From: Caulobacter hibisci
Lineage (GTDB): Bacteria > Pseudomonadota > Alphaproteobacteria > Caulobacterales > Caulobacteraceae
DNA: 64,000 nt
Assembly (NCBI RefSeq): GCF_016135805.1
Contig: NZ_JADWOX010000025.1
Location: 1-64,000, forward strand
Direction: 5' to 3'
Position numbers and translations under genes: made by a program. The notes under the pieces are model-generated. The model searched no databases, was not told the origin of the DNA, and saw only the letters and a list, made by a program, of their open reading frames with translations. This document shows, piece by piece, positions 33,726-42,810 of this stretch (position 1 is its first letter; each line of letters starts with the position of its first letter).

Positions 33726-35360
33726 ATGGCCACGCCGGACACCCGCAAACCGTCCTGGATAAACTATTGGGGCTGGGGCTCCGGCGACCTGCTGGGGGCC
33801 GGCGCTCAGGCCGTGATCACCGGCTGGCTGGCCTATTTCTTCATCACCTTCTGCGGGCTCTCGCCGGTCGAGACGGGCCTGATCCTGGGCCTGCCGCGCC
33901 TGCTGGAAGCCATCACCTGCCCGCTGATCGGCTACATCTCCGACAACCTGCGCCACACCTGGATCGGCCGGAAGGTCGGGCGGCGCAAGCTGTTCCTGCT
34001 GCTGACCATCCCGCTGCTGCCGGCCTTCGCCCTGATCTTCGTCACCGGCCAGACCTTCACCTACTACCTGCTGACCTTCATCTTCTTCGAGTTCGTCTAC
34101 ACGATGTTCCTGATCCCGTGGGAAACCCTCGCGGCGGAGATGACCAAGGATTACAAGGAGAAGGCCAAGTTCGCCGGCGCGCGGATGCTGGTCGCCCAGA
34201 GCTCGGCGATCCTGGCCTCGTACCTGCCGACCCTGATCATCAACCACTTCGGCGGCAAGGACTCGCCCAACACCTTCTTGATCATGGCGGCGATCTTCGG
34301 CGGCCTGTTCAGCCTGGTCGTCCTGCTGGTCGTGCTGTTCACCTGGGAGCGGCCCTATACCGAGGACGAGAAGCTGATCCAGCCCGAGCCCATGAACTGG
34401 GCCAGGGCGGCGCTGATCCCGGTCAACATGTTCCGCGACCTGTTCTCGACCCTGAAGCTGAAGGCCTTCCGCCAGCACCTGTCGCTCTATCTGGGCGGCT
34501 ACATCAGCCAGGACATCTTCAATACCGCCTTCCCGCTGTTCGTGGCCACGGTGATGGTCGGCTCGACCCTGGTGATCTCCCAGGCCATGACCATGATGTA
34601 CGTGGCCCAGCTGATCTCGGTGATGATCGCCATCCGCGTGATCATCAAGACCGGCCCGACCGCGGCCTATCGCATGGCCATCAGCTTCGTCGGCGCGGCC
34701 CTGCTGCTGTTCCTGGCCTTCTTCCTCGTCAAGCCGGCCGGCTTCACGGCGGGCGTGGCGGCGCTGAACGGCAACATCTTCACCGCACTGCCCGGCGCAG
34801 CGGGCTTCAACCCCACCGTCCTGCTGTGGCTGTTCCTGCCGATCATCCTGGCGGGCCTGGGCCGCGGCACGCTGAACTTCGTGCCCTGGGGCGTCTACAA
34901 CTACCTGCCCGACGTCGACGAGGCCGTCACGGGCCTCCGCCGCGAAGGCATCTTCGCCGGGGTCATGACCTTCGTGCGCAAGATCGCCCAGTCCGGCGCG
35001 ATCCTGCTGACCACCTCCCTGATCGGCCTGGGCGGCTTCGTCTCGGCCGCAAAAGGCGCCCCGCCGCCCGAGCAGTCGCCGGAAGCCGTCCGCGCCCTGG
35101 TGCTGGTCATGGTCGGCGGCCCGCTGATCGTGATGATCGCCGGCATGGTCATCTCCTGGAGGTTCCGCCTCAACGCCCGCACCCACGAGGTGCTGGTCCA
35201 CGAAGTCGAACGCCTCCGCGCCGGCGCGACCGAGGCCGAGAGCCCGGAGTCCAAGGCTATCGTCGAGGATCTCACCGGCTGGACGTACGAGACGCTGTGG
35301 GGGCGGGGCACGAAGGCCAAGCCGGCCGTCACCAGCGACCAGATCCCGGATATCACCTGA
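33726..35360 (+). CDS. GPH-family sugar:cation symporter, RhiT-like oligogalacturonide/rhamnogalacturonide importer
   Basis: 544 residues with about 12 membrane helices and an N-terminus typical of the GPH/MelB group (INYWGWGSGDLLGAG). The first intracellular loop has GYISDNLRHTWIGRKVGRRK. A large loop around 205-240 and a charged C-terminal tail (about 485-544) are present. In Dickeya the RhiT transporter of this class is paired with the GH105 enzyme RhiN; the same pairing here suggests import of rhamnogalacturonan oligosaccharides. The substrate is inferred from neighbours only. Confidence 0.87.
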   Translation: MATPDTRKPSWINYWGWGSGDLLGAGAQAVITGWLAYFFITFCGLSPVETGLILGLPRLLEAITCPLIGYISDNLRHTWIGRKVGRRKLFLLLTIPLLPAFALIFVTGQTFTYYLLTFIFFEFVYTMFLIPWETLAAEMTKDYKEKAKFAGARMLVAQSSAILASYLPTLIINHFGGKDSPNTFLIMAAIFGGLFSLVVLLVVLFTWERPYTEDEKLIQPEPMNWARAALIPVNMFRDLFSTLKLKAFRQHLSLYLGGYISQDIFNTAFPLFVATVMVGSTLVISQAMTMMYVAQLISVMIAIRVIIKTGPTAAYRMAISFVGAALLLFLAFFLVKPAGFTAGVAALNGNIFTALPGAAGFNPTVLLWLFLPIILAGLGRGTLNFVPWGVYNYLPDVDEAVTGLRREGIFAGVMTFVRKIAQSGAILLTTSLIGLGGFVSAAKGAPPPEQSPEAVRALVLVMVGGPLIVMIAGMVISWRFRLNARTHEVLVHEVERLRAGATEAESPESKAIVEDLTGWTYETLWGRGTKAKPAVTSDQIPDIT

Positions 35361-35367
35361 TCGAAAT

Positions 35368-35528
35368 CCCTCTCCCCTTGCGGGAGAGGGTGGCCTCCGA
35401 AGGAGGTCGGGTGAGGGGTCTCTCAGAAATGAAACGCCGCGACAGCCGATCGGCCGTCGCGGCGTTTTCGTTCGTGCAACCCCTCATCCGTCGACTTCGT
35501 CGACACCTTCTCCCGCAAGGGGAGAAGG
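35368..35528. repeat. Palindromic intergenic repeat, family B (copy B2)
   Basis: The same nested arms as B1: CCCTCTCCCCTTGCGGGAGAGGG on the left and CTTCTCCCGCAAGGGGAGAAGG on the right. Copy A3 follows after 10 bases, so the whole 320-bp gap between the transporter and the histidine kinase is repeat DNA. Confidence 0.88.
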
Positions 35529-35538
35529 ACGAGCCCTG

Positions 35539-35673
35539 GGAACCTCCCCCCGTGGGGGAGGCGGCCGAAGGCCGGTGGGGGGACGTTTTCAGCTATCGAG
35601 GCGTCGGCCGGTTTCGGAGGTCTCTCCCCCCACCGATCGCTTCGCGATCACCTCCCCCACGGGGGGAGGTTCC
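35539..35673. repeat. Palindromic intergenic repeat, family A (copy A3)
   Basis: GGAACCTCCCCCC ... GGGGGGAGGTTCC arms with internal GGCCGAAGGCC and GATCGCTTCGCGATC stems. Relative to A2 and A4 it is in the opposite orientation. It ends 7 bases before the stop codon of the histidine kinase. Confidence 0.88.
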
Positions 35674-35680
35674 TCAAAAC

Positions 35681-37507
35681 CTAAGCCGCCTCGGCCTGGC
35701 TCCACCGGGCCACCGTCTCCAGCAGCCGCGTCGGGTTCACCGGCTTGCCCAGGTGGTCGTCCATGCCGGCGGCCATGCAGTTGGCCACCTGTTCGGGCAG
35801 GACGTTGGCGGTCATGGCGACGATCGGGGTATGGGTCCCCTGCCCTTCCAGGGCGCGGATGCGTCGGGTGGCGGTCAGGCCGTCCATGACCGGCATCTGC
35901 ACGTCCATCAGCACGAGGTCATAGCCCCGCCCGGCCTTGAAGGCGTCGACCGCCCCCACCCCGTCCACGGCCGTCTCGACCTCGACGTCGAACGGCGCCA
36001 GCAGCGCCCCGATCAGCTCGCGGTTGGCGGCGTTGTCCTCGACCAGCAGCACCCGCACCGGCCGCTCCAGCGGCGCCGGCTGGGCCGCGACCGGGACGTC
36101 GTTGGCCACGCTCTCGGTGATCGGCAGGTCGACCTCGAACCAGAAGGTCGAACCCCGCCCCGGTGTGCTCTCCACCCCGATGCGGCCGCCCATGGCGTCG
36201 ATGATCCGCTTGCAGATCGCCAGGCCCAGCCCCGTGCCGCCGAACCGCCGCGAGACGCCGGCGTCGGCCTGGATGAAGCGCTCGAACACCGCGTCGTGCA
36301 TGTCGCCCGGCAGGCCGATGCCGGTGTCGCGCACCTCCATCCGCAGCCGCTGGCCAAGGTCGGAGGTCTCCTGCGCCACAGAGATCAGGATCCGCCCCTC
36401 GCTGGTGAACTTCACCGCATTGGACAGGAAGTTCAGCAGCACCTGGTTCAGCCGCGCGGCATCGCCGAGCAGCGGCTTCAGGCCGGGGCCGAACTCGACC
36501 AGCACCGGCAGGCCCTTGGCGTGGGCCTGGGACTCGATCAGGGCGGCGGCCGAGCGGGCGATCTCGCAGGGCTTGAACGGCTCGGCGTCGAGCTCCAGCC
36601 CCGCCTCCAGCCGCGAGAAGTCCAGCACGTCGTTGACCACGCCCAGCAGGGTGTTGCTGGCCTCGTGGATCAGCCGCACCTGCCGCGCGTCGGTCTCCGA
36701 AAGGGCCTGCGACTGCCGCAGCAGGCCCGAAAAGCCGATGATCGCCGTCAGCGGCGTGCGCAGCTCGTGGGTCATGTTGGCCAGGAAGTCGGCCTTGGCG
36801 GCCGCAGCGCCCTGCGCCACCTCGGCGGCCTGGGCCAGGTCCTGCGCCAGGCGCTTGCGCTCGGTGACGTCGCGGCTGGTGGCGATGAAGCCGCCGCCGT
36901 CCTCGGCGGGCACCAGCGAATAGGTGCTCTCGATCCAGATCGTCGCGCCGTCCTTGCGCAGGAAGCGGTACTCCAGGGTGCGGGTGTCCTTGGAGTCCTT
37001 CAGTTCGCGGATGGCGGCCACCGCCTTGGCGCCGTCCTCGGGATCGACGCCCAGCAGGTTGGGCGCGGTCAGGAACTCCTCGGCGCTGTAACCCGTCAGC
37101 CGCTCGATGGCGGGCGAGTTGTAGAGCCGCCGGCCCTCCCGGTCCCACAGCGAAAGGGCGTCGGTCAGGTTATTGGCCAGGATGCCGTACAGCGACTCCT
37201 GCTCGCGCAGCCGCGCCAGGGCCCGCTCGGCCTCCAGTCGCCGCCGCTCGGCCTCCTCGGCCGACTGGCGCTGCACTTTGAGGCTGTCCGACAGATCGCG
37301 CTTGGCCGCCTTCAGGTTCAGGCGCTGGTGGTGCAGGAAGTAGACCAGCGGCCCGCCGGCGACCGCGACGATGGTCATGGTCATCCACGGCGTGAAGATG
37401 TCCGGCCGCGCCAGCACCAGCACGTTCACCGTGTAGTCCGTCCCGACGGCCAGGATCGCCACGACGGCGATGGTGGCGAGGGTTCGCAGGATGCTGGCTC
37501 TGAACAT
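35681..37507 (-). CDS. Hybrid sensor histidine kinase with PAS and receiver domains
   Basis: 608 residues. Two membrane helices (about 8-32 and 40-58) are followed by a coiled coil (about 65-105), one PAS domain (about 108-218), HisKA with phospho-acceptor H247 (FLANMTHELRTPL) and an HATPase domain with DTGIGLP and GGTGLGLAI. The C-terminal receiver domain has phospho-acceptor D535 (LVLMDVQMP). The short loop between the helices leaves little outside the membrane, so the signal is probably sensed in the membrane or by PAS. No response regulator or phosphotransferase gene is adjacent. Placed between the transporter and GH28 genes; a link to pectin sensing is only positional. Confidence 0.93.
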   Translation of the reverse strand: MFRASILRTLATIAVVAILAVGTDYTVNVLVLARPDIFTPWMTMTIVAVAGGPLVYFLHHQRLNLKAAKRDLSDSLKVQRQSAEEAERRRLEAERALARLREQESLYGILANNLTDALSLWDREGRRLYNSPAIERLTGYSAEEFLTAPNLLGVDPEDGAKAVAAIRELKDSKDTRTLEYRFLRKDGATIWIESTYSLVPAEDGGGFIATSRDVTERKRLAQDLAQAAEVAQGAAAAKADFLANMTHELRTPLTAIIGFSGLLRQSQALSETDARQVRLIHEASNTLLGVVNDVLDFSRLEAGLELDAEPFKPCEIARSAAALIESQAHAKGLPVLVEFGPGLKPLLGDAARLNQVLLNFLSNAVKFTSEGRILISVAQETSDLGQRLRMEVRDTGIGLPGDMHDAVFERFIQADAGVSRRFGGTGLGLAICKRIIDAMGGRIGVESTPGRGSTFWFEVDLPITESVANDVPVAAQPAPLERPVRVLLVEDNAANRELIGALLAPFDVEVETAVDGVGAVDAFKAGRGYDLVLMDVQMPVMDGLTATRRIRALEGQGTHTPIVAMTANVLPEQVANCMAAGMDDHLGKPVNPTRLLETVARWSQAEAA

Positions 37508-37692
37508 GACCCCAGATCGACGGCGCGACGGATCGAACGGCTCGACCCTTCCCGTTTGTCCACCATCTAGGAGTCACAGATGCTAAAATCGAAGCCTCGA
37601 AGGCCTGCGAAACGCCCATCGCGACTCTAGGCCGCAGGCCTGGCTGCACCAAAGGCTGAGCTTGGCGTCGCGCTCTCGCCGCCGGCGGTCGG

Positions 37693-39144
37693 CTACCCGA
37701 CGCTCGAGCCCGCCAAGGCGTCCAGCGACACGACCTGGCCGTCGATCCTGGCCGGCGCCCGGGCGTCGGGATTCGCGCTCAGCACCAGGCCGTCGAGCGA
37801 CAGCCCCCGCACGTGCCGCGCCCACAAGCCCCAGGCCGGCGGATCGCCGAACATGCGCGGCTCGGGATAGGCGTCGGCCAGGTCCTGCGGCTCTATGCCG
37901 GCTTCCCCCGCCCCGCCCAGGAACGACAGCGTCAGACCCTCCAGCCGCACGCCCTCGATCGGCGCGTCGGGCAGGCCCGCCAGGATCACCGGCAGGTCGG
38001 CGAAGGCCTCTAGTCCGGACAGGTTGCGCACGCTCACCCGACGCAGGGCGCCCGGCCCTGCCCCCTCCGGCCCGCGCAGCCGCGCGCCCAGCCGCAGGAA
38101 CAGCGGCGCGCTGGTCATCTCGACCAGCCGCACGTCCTCGATCGCGACGTCCTCGATGGTCCCGCCGTCGACGGTCTCCAGGGCCAAGCCGCGCGAGCGC
38201 TCCAGCAGGCAGTCCCTGATCCGGATCCGGCGGAAGTCGCCGTTGCTCTCGGTGCCGATCTTGATGCGGCCGGTGACGCGGTCCTGATCCGGTGCGATCT
38301 GCTGCTCGCGGCCCAGGGTCCCGTCCAGCACCGTCCCCAGGTCGAAGCCCGAGACGTGGCAGCCGACGATCTCGACGTCCTCGGTCGGCGTCACCTCGCC
38401 CAGGGCCATCGAGGCCTTCAGCACGATGGCGTCGTCGTTGGGGGTGTTGACCCGGCAGTGGGCGATCCGCACCCGCCGGCAGGCGTCGATGTCGAGCCCG
38501 TCGCGGTTGGTGTCGACCAGCAGGGTCTCGATCGCCAGGTCCTCGCAGCCCGTCGCCAGCAAGGCGAAGTGGCCGCCGCGAAACACCGTGAAGCCCGACA
38601 GCCGCACGCGCCGGCAGCGCTTGAGGGCGATCGCCTTATTGCCCTGGCCGATCATCGCCGCCCGCTCGGGCACGAGCTCGGCCATCGCCTCGGCCGATAG
38701 GCCCACCATGCTCAGCGGAAACTCACCCGCCTGCCGCCGCCAGCGCGAGCCCGGCCCCTCGCGGGTCAGGCCCTCGCCGTCGATGCGGCCGGGGCCGACG
38801 ATGGCCACGTCCTCCAGCCCCTCGCCCCAGATCAGGCTGTTGCGCCAGTGGCTGTGGCCAAAGTCCTGGTAGAGATCGTGGGTGTTCTCTTCCGGCGGAT
38901 CATAGGCCCCGCCGTGCCGGGTCGGATCGGCCGCGACCAGCACGCAGCCCTCGGCCAGATGCAGGGTCACCCGGCTGGCCAGCCGGATCGAAAAGCTCAG
39001 ATACCGCCCGGCCGGCAGCCGCACGGTCCCGCCGCCGGCCTGCGATGCGGCGACGATGGCCGCGTTGATCGCGTCGGTGTCCAGCGTCCGTCCGTCGCCC
39101 GCCGCCCCGAAATCGCCGACGTCGAAGACCGGCCCGCTCGTCAC
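37693..39144 (-). CDS. Polygalacturonase-like glycoside hydrolase, GH28
   Basis: 483 residues forming a right-handed beta-helix. The GH28 catalytic pattern is readable: N213-R-D215-G-L-D218 (NTDGxD-like, with Arg for Thr), D237-D238 in PNDDAI, and R293-I-K295. The beginning (FDVGDFGAAGDG) is standard for the family. The usual catalytic-site GHG is not obvious. There is no signal peptide, so it is probably cytoplasmic and acts on imported oligosaccharides, for example releasing galacturonate from rhamnogalacturonan fragments. Start GTG 39144 overlaps the stop of the upstream esterase gene (GTGA). Exact linkage unknown. Confidence 0.88.
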   Translation of the reverse strand: MTSGPVFDVGDFGAAGDGRTLDTDAINAAIVAASQAGGGTVRLPAGRYLSFSIRLASRVTLHLAEGCVLVAADPTRHGGAYDPPEENTHDLYQDFGHSHWRNSLIWGEGLEDVAIVGPGRIDGEGLTREGPGSRWRRQAGEFPLSMVGLSAEAMAELVPERAAMIGQGNKAIALKRCRRVRLSGFTVFRGGHFALLATGCEDLAIETLLVDTNRDGLDIDACRRVRIAHCRVNTPNDDAIVLKASMALGEVTPTEDVEIVGCHVSGFDLGTVLDGTLGREQQIAPDQDRVTGRIKIGTESNGDFRRIRIRDCLLERSRGLALETVDGGTIEDVAIEDVRLVEMTSAPLFLRLGARLRGPEGAGPGALRRVSVRNLSGLEAFADLPVILAGLPDAPIEGVRLEGLTLSFLGGAGEAGIEPQDLADAYPEPRMFGDPPAWGLWARHVRGLSLDGLVLSANPDARAPARIDGQVVSLDALAGSSVG

Positions 39145-40121
39145 GCGTAGAGGCCGTGCCGGCGCAGGAACGGGGGCAACAGCTGCGGCCAGCTCATGTC
39201 CAGGCCCTTGGGACCGGTCAGGCCGAACCCGTGGCCGCCCTTCTCGAACATGTGCAGCTCGCTCGGCACCCCGGCCTTTCGCAGGGCCGAATACAGCAGC
39301 AGCGAGTTGTCGGCCGGCACCACCTTGTCGTCGGCGGCGGTGGCGATGAAGGTCGGCGGCGTGTCGGCCGGCACGTCCAGCTCGAGGGAAATGGCCTTAC
39401 GCCGGACCTCCGAAGCGTCGGCGCCCAGCAGCTCCTTCAGCGAGCCGCCGTGGGCGAACGGCGGTTGCATCGTCACCACCGGATAGAACAGCCCCGCCAC
39501 CGACGGCCGCGTCGACAGCGTGTCGATGGCGTCGATCGGCGCATAGGTCTGGCGCTTGAACTGGGTCGACAGCCGCCCGGCCAGGTGCCCGCCGGCCGAG
39601 AAGCCCATGACGCCCACCCGCTCGGGATCCAGGCCCAGCTCGCCGGCCCGCGAGCGGATGATGCGGATGGCCCGCTGGGCGTCCTGCAGGGCCACTTCCG
39701 GCCCCGCCGCCCAGCCGTCGGCCGGCAGGCGGTAGGTCATGACGAAGGCGGTGACGCCCTGGTCGGCGATCCACTGGTCGATCGCGCCGCCGGCCTTGCT
39801 GACCGCCACCCGCACATAGCCGCCGCCGGGGATCATCAGGATCGCCGCGCCGTTAGGGGTCTTGGGCCGGCGCATCATCAGCACCGGATCGGTGATGTGC
39901 AGGAAGGCCGTGTCGTTGGGATCGCCGCCCGGCGTGCGCAGGATGACCTGCTCCTTGGCGGTGACCTTCTCGCCGCCCGGCGCCTTGCCCGGCCAGATCG
40001 GCTGGATCTCCAGCAGCGAAGCGGCGGGCTTGGAAGCTTCAGGCTTGGCGGTTTCTTGCGCCAGGGCCGGGCTGGCGGCGGTCGCGCCGGCCAGGGCCAG
40101 CAGGGAGCGACGGTCGATCAT
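39141..40121 (-). CDS. Exported alpha/beta-hydrolase esterase (acetyl-xylan-esterase/BD-FAE-like)
   Basis: 326 residues. A twin-Arg-like signal peptide (MIDRRSLLALAGATAASPALA) leads into an alpha/beta hydrolase with an oxyanion block ILMIPGGGY, nucleophile elbow GFSAGG, and catalytic Asp/His candidates in ATAADDKVVP and EKGGHGFG. Family members deacetylate polysaccharides or cleave feruloyl esters. The ATG at 40121 was chosen for the signal peptide and upstream AGG. It sits 19 bp after the CE12 gene and overlaps GH28, forming a three-gene leftward operon. Confidence 0.88.
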   Translation of the reverse strand: MIDRRSLLALAGATAASPALAQETAKPEASKPAASLLEIQPIWPGKAPGGEKVTAKEQVILRTPGGDPNDTAFLHITDPVLMMRRPKTPNGAAILMIPGGGYVRVAVSKAGGAIDQWIADQGVTAFVMTYRLPADGWAAGPEVALQDAQRAIRIIRSRAGELGLDPERVGVMGFSAGGHLAGRLSTQFKRQTYAPIDAIDTLSTRPSVAGLFYPVVTMQPPFAHGGSLKELLGADASEVRRKAISLELDVPADTPPTFIATAADDKVVPADNSLLLYSALRKAGVPSELHMFEKGGHGFGLTGPKGLDMSWPQLLPPFLRRHGLYA

Positions 40122-40140
40122 CGGATACCTCGCGAAGGGA

Positions 40141-41391
40141 TCAGTTGCCGCGCAGGGCCGCAGAACTGCGGGCCGCGCTGGGCGCCATGACGAAGGCGTC
40201 CGGCGGGGTGGGCTTGGCCGGATCGAACGACCCGGCGTCGGCGGAAAGATGGCGCGCCAGCTCGGGCACGCCCGCCTTGATCCCCTCGACGATGCAGCGG
40301 GCCAGCGCATAGGCGCCGTAGTTGTCGTGGTGGGTGATGTCCTTGCCGCCGTCGGCGAAGGCCTTGGGCGCCTGGGCCGGCCCCAGCGCCTCGTAAAAGA
40401 CCTTGCTCATGGCGGCCAGATCGATGACCGGCACGCCCAGCTCCTGGCCGACCGCCAGCACCGCGGCCGGATAGTCGCCGTGGGTGTTGATGATCTTGCC
40501 GGCCTCGTCGAACCGCCGGCGATGCATCGAGGTCACCAGCACCGGGATCGCCCCGCGCCGCCGGAACTCGCCGACATAGGCCTTCAGGTAATCCCGATAG
40601 GTGGTGGCCGCCGCGACATAGGTCTGGGGCCAGTTTTCCTTCTGGTCGTTGTGGCCGAACTGGATCAGGGCGAAGTCGCCCGCCCGCGTCTGGCTCAGCA
40701 CCTTGTCCAGCCGGTGCTCCATCAGGAACGACTTCATCGTCTCGCCGGACTCGGCGTGGCTGGCCACCGACACGCTCGGGGCGAAGAACCTGGGCAGCAT
40801 CTGGCCCCAGCCGGCCGCCGGCTCGAAAGGCTGGTCGGTGACCGTGGAGTCTCCCAGCAGGAAGACGCGCGGCACGCTGGCCGGCTCGACGCTCATCCGC
40901 GCCACCTTCGGGGCCGGGCCGCAGAACTCGACGGTCAGCCGGTCGTCCCAGTTGGGCGTGCCCTTCTCGCGCGGATTGAGGATCACCTCGGTCCCGCCCG
41001 GCGCATTCCTGGGCGGCGGCGGCAGGGCGGCGGTGCGCACATTGACCACGAACACCACCTCGCGGCGTTCCTTGGCCTTGGTGCGGATCTGCTCGGCCAT
41101 CAGCCGGCGGGATTCGGCCTTCACGGTCAGGTCCGCGCCGCCCTCGACCTCCAAGGTCACGCGCCAGTCGCCCTCAGGCAAGGCGACCGAGAACGAGCGC
41201 CCTTCCCCTGGCTCGAAGCCATGGCCGATCGCGGCGTCGTACAGGCGGTCGGCCGCGACGGCCGTCCAGCCCGCGAGCGGCTTGCTGGTGAAATCGAACT
41301 TGCGGGTCGTCATCGCCGCTTCTCCCGCCCGGGCGGCGGTCGCCGGCGCCAGAATCAGGCCGGCCAGGACGCTGCGTCGCTTCAGCTGCAT
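40141..41391 (-). CDS. Rhamnogalacturonan acetylesterase, CE12-type, with N-terminal beta domain
   Basis: 416 residues. A twin-Arg-like signal (LKRRSVLAGLILAPATAARA) precedes a beta-sandwich domain (about 28-165, FDFTSKPLAGWTAV...). The CE12 SGNH domain follows: LLGDSTVTD with nucleophile S182, ASHAESGETMKSF, QFGHND (about 244-249) and a C-terminal DITHHDNYG supplying Asp/His. The N-terminal domain is probably a substrate-binding or scaffold module, as in two-domain YesY/RhgT-like acetylesterases. The ATG at 41391 follows GGAGG at 10 bases; the upstream extension to 41472 is Arg-rich and unconvincing. First gene of the CE12-esterase-GH28 operon. Confidence 0.9.
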   Translation of the reverse strand: MQLKRRSVLAGLILAPATAARAGEAAMTTRKFDFTSKPLAGWTAVAADRLYDAAIGHGFEPGEGRSFSVALPEGDWRVTLEVEGGADLTVKAESRRLMAEQIRTKAKERREVVFVVNVRTAALPPPPRNAPGGTEVILNPREKGTPNWDDRLTVEFCGPAPKVARMSVEPASVPRVFLLGDSTVTDQPFEPAAGWGQMLPRFFAPSVSVASHAESGETMKSFLMEHRLDKVLSQTRAGDFALIQFGHNDQKENWPQTYVAAATTYRDYLKAYVGEFRRRGAIPVLVTSMHRRRFDEAGKIINTHGDYPAAVLAVGQELGVPVIDLAAMSKVFYEALGPAQAPKAFADGGKDITHHDNYGAYALARCIVEGIKAGVPELARHLSADAGSFDPAKPTPPDAFVMAPSAARSSAALRGN

Positions 41392-41493
41392 TCCCGTCCG
41401 TCCTCCCCGTCGCCTGCGGCTCGCGGCCGCCATTCTGCGGCGGACCATTCCGAAGAACGGCCTCGGACGCAAGGAATTTCACATGTCGCCACT

Positions 41494-41507
41494 GCATACC
41501 AATATGC
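41494..41507. promoter_or_regulatory. GCATA-CCAA-TATGC dyad upstream of CE12 operon
   Basis: A 5-bp perfect inverted repeat about 100 bp ahead of the CE12 start. It shares CATA/TATG arms with the operator beside iclR but has a 4-base instead of a 1-base centre, so I do not count it as the same site. Confidence 0.3.
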
Positions 41508-41618
41508 GGGACGAATAATCCAACAAGCTGCAGTGGTCGGATGAAACCCCGCTTGCGACGCATGGGAGGCCCGACTATGGTCCGCGCCGCTTCTCACGGC
41601 CACCCCCGTGTCGACAGC

Positions 41619-41693
41619 GGGCCGGTAGCTCAGTGGTAGAGCATTCGACTTTTAATCGAATGGTCCTGGGTTCGAATCCCAGCCGGCCCACCA
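41619..41693 (+). tRNA. tRNA-Lys (anticodon TTT), CCA encoded
   Basis: A complete cloverleaf: acceptor GGGCCGG/CCGGCCC, D-stem GCTC/GAGC, anticodon stem TTCGA/TCGAA with loop CTTTTAA (anticodon TTT), and T-stem CTGGG/CCCAG with TTCGAAT. A plus CCA end the gene. It sits at the right edge of the carbohydrate region. Confidence 0.97.
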
Positions 41694-41876
41694 CCTTCCC
41701 TTTGAAATCCTTGGCGTTTCAAGCCTCGCCCTTCGGGGCCCGCGCAAGCGTGGCGCTCCCGTCGCCCAAACTGCGCCTTAGACTCCGGCGAGTTTTGTCC
41801 ATCGGCTCGGGCTGGCCGTTCGATTCGCGCGCGACAGCGGATGACGACTTGGCTTTCCGCGCGTTAGGGTCACACT

Positions 41877-42692
41877 ATGCGAAGTCTGCTCCTCCTCGCC
41901 GTCACTCTGCTCCCCCTGGCCGCCTGCGCCAGCACCCGTGAGCCGGAGCCGCCGCCCGAGAAGATCCAGACCACCTCCGATGCCAACAAGGACGGCATCG
42001 GCGGCGCGGTAACCGCGCCCCTGCGCGACGTCAACCTGATGCGCACCAAGATTCCGGCCGCCCTGCTGGAGGCCATGCAGGACCCCTATGCCCGCCCCAT
42101 GCCGTCCAGCTGCGGCCAGCTGACCGCCCTGGTCAAACCGCTGGACGCGGCTCTGGGCATCGACATGGACCAGGTGCCGCCGGGCGAGGACGAGGACCTG
42201 ATGGACCGGGGCCGCAAGGCCGCCGGCGACGCCGCCCTCGGAGCCATGGCCAGCGCCGCCCAGGACCTGATCCCGATGCGCGGCTGGGTCCGCAAGCTGA
42301 CCGGGGCCGAAAAGCACGACCGCCTCGTGCAATCGGCCATGGCCGCCGGCGCCGTCCGCCGGGCCTATCTGAAGGGCCTGGGCGAGGCGCGCGGCTGCAT
42401 GCCGCCGGCCACGCCCCAGCACCGGGGCGAAGCCCAGCCCGAGCCCGCCAAGAAGCGCCGCTTCCCGTTCATGGGCGGCAAGGATGTTCCGCCCCCGCCG
42501 CCGCCCAAGCCCGCGCCCTCGGTAGTCGGCCCCACCGTCGAGCCCATCCCCGACGTCCACGCCCCGCCGGCCGCGCAGCCCGCGACGGCCTCCCCACAAG
42601 CCAAGCGAAAGCCCCGCTTCCCGATCATCCCCGCCCCCGCCGCGCCACAACCGGCGACGACCCCGACCGGGCCGCAGGGGCCGGTCGGCTGA
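41877..42692 (+). CDS. Putative lipoprotein of unknown function, proline-rich C-terminus
   Basis: 271 residues. Lipoprotein signal LLLLAVTLLPLAAC with lipid Cys at about 17. The mature N-terminal half (about 40-175) is helical, with two cysteines (in SSCGQL and RGCMPP) that could pair. The C-terminal third is low-complexity Pro/Ala with two similar basic stretches (KKRRFPF and KRKPRFPI). I recognise no family. Its start lies about 185 bp after tRNA-Lys, and it converges toward queA-tgt across a 0.9-kb repeat-filled gap. Confidence 0.8.
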   Translation: MRSLLLLAVTLLPLAACASTREPEPPPEKIQTTSDANKDGIGGAVTAPLRDVNLMRTKIPAALLEAMQDPYARPMPSSCGQLTALVKPLDAALGIDMDQVPPGEDEDLMDRGRKAAGDAALGAMASAAQDLIPMRGWVRKLTGAEKHDRLVQSAMAAGAVRRAYLKGLGEARGCMPPATPQHRGEAQPEPAKKRRFPFMGGKDVPPPPPPKPAPSVVGPTVEPIPDVHAPPAAQPATASPQAKRKPRFPIIPAPAAPQPATTPTGPQGPVG

Positions 42693-42746
42693 CCCTCTCC
42701 CAGAGGGAGAGGGAGGGGCCCGCGCGAAGCGTGGGAGGGTGAGGGG
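42693..42746. repeat. Intergenic palindrome, family B half-copy (B6)
   Basis: CCCTCTCCC-AGA-GGGAGAGGG followed by GGGCCCGCGCGAAGCGTGGG and AGGGTGAGGGG. It resembles the left half of family B without its right half. It begins at the stop codon of the lipoprotein gene and may end its transcript. Confidence 0.65.
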
Positions 42747-42810
42747 TTACGCCGCCAACCGGCGTGCCGGCACGCCGTCAAAAGTCCCACCGCCCAAGCC
42801 AAAAAGCATG

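Noticed and set aside
41494..41507. A third copy of the iclR-type operator upstream of the CE12 operon
   Set aside because: It shares CATA/TATG arms but has a 4-base centre and lacks the TCT and GGA flanks seen in the two accepted sites.
41619..41693. tRNA-Lys as an integration site for a mobile element
   Set aside because: No integrase gene and no duplicate of the tRNA 3' end were found at the other side of the accessory region.
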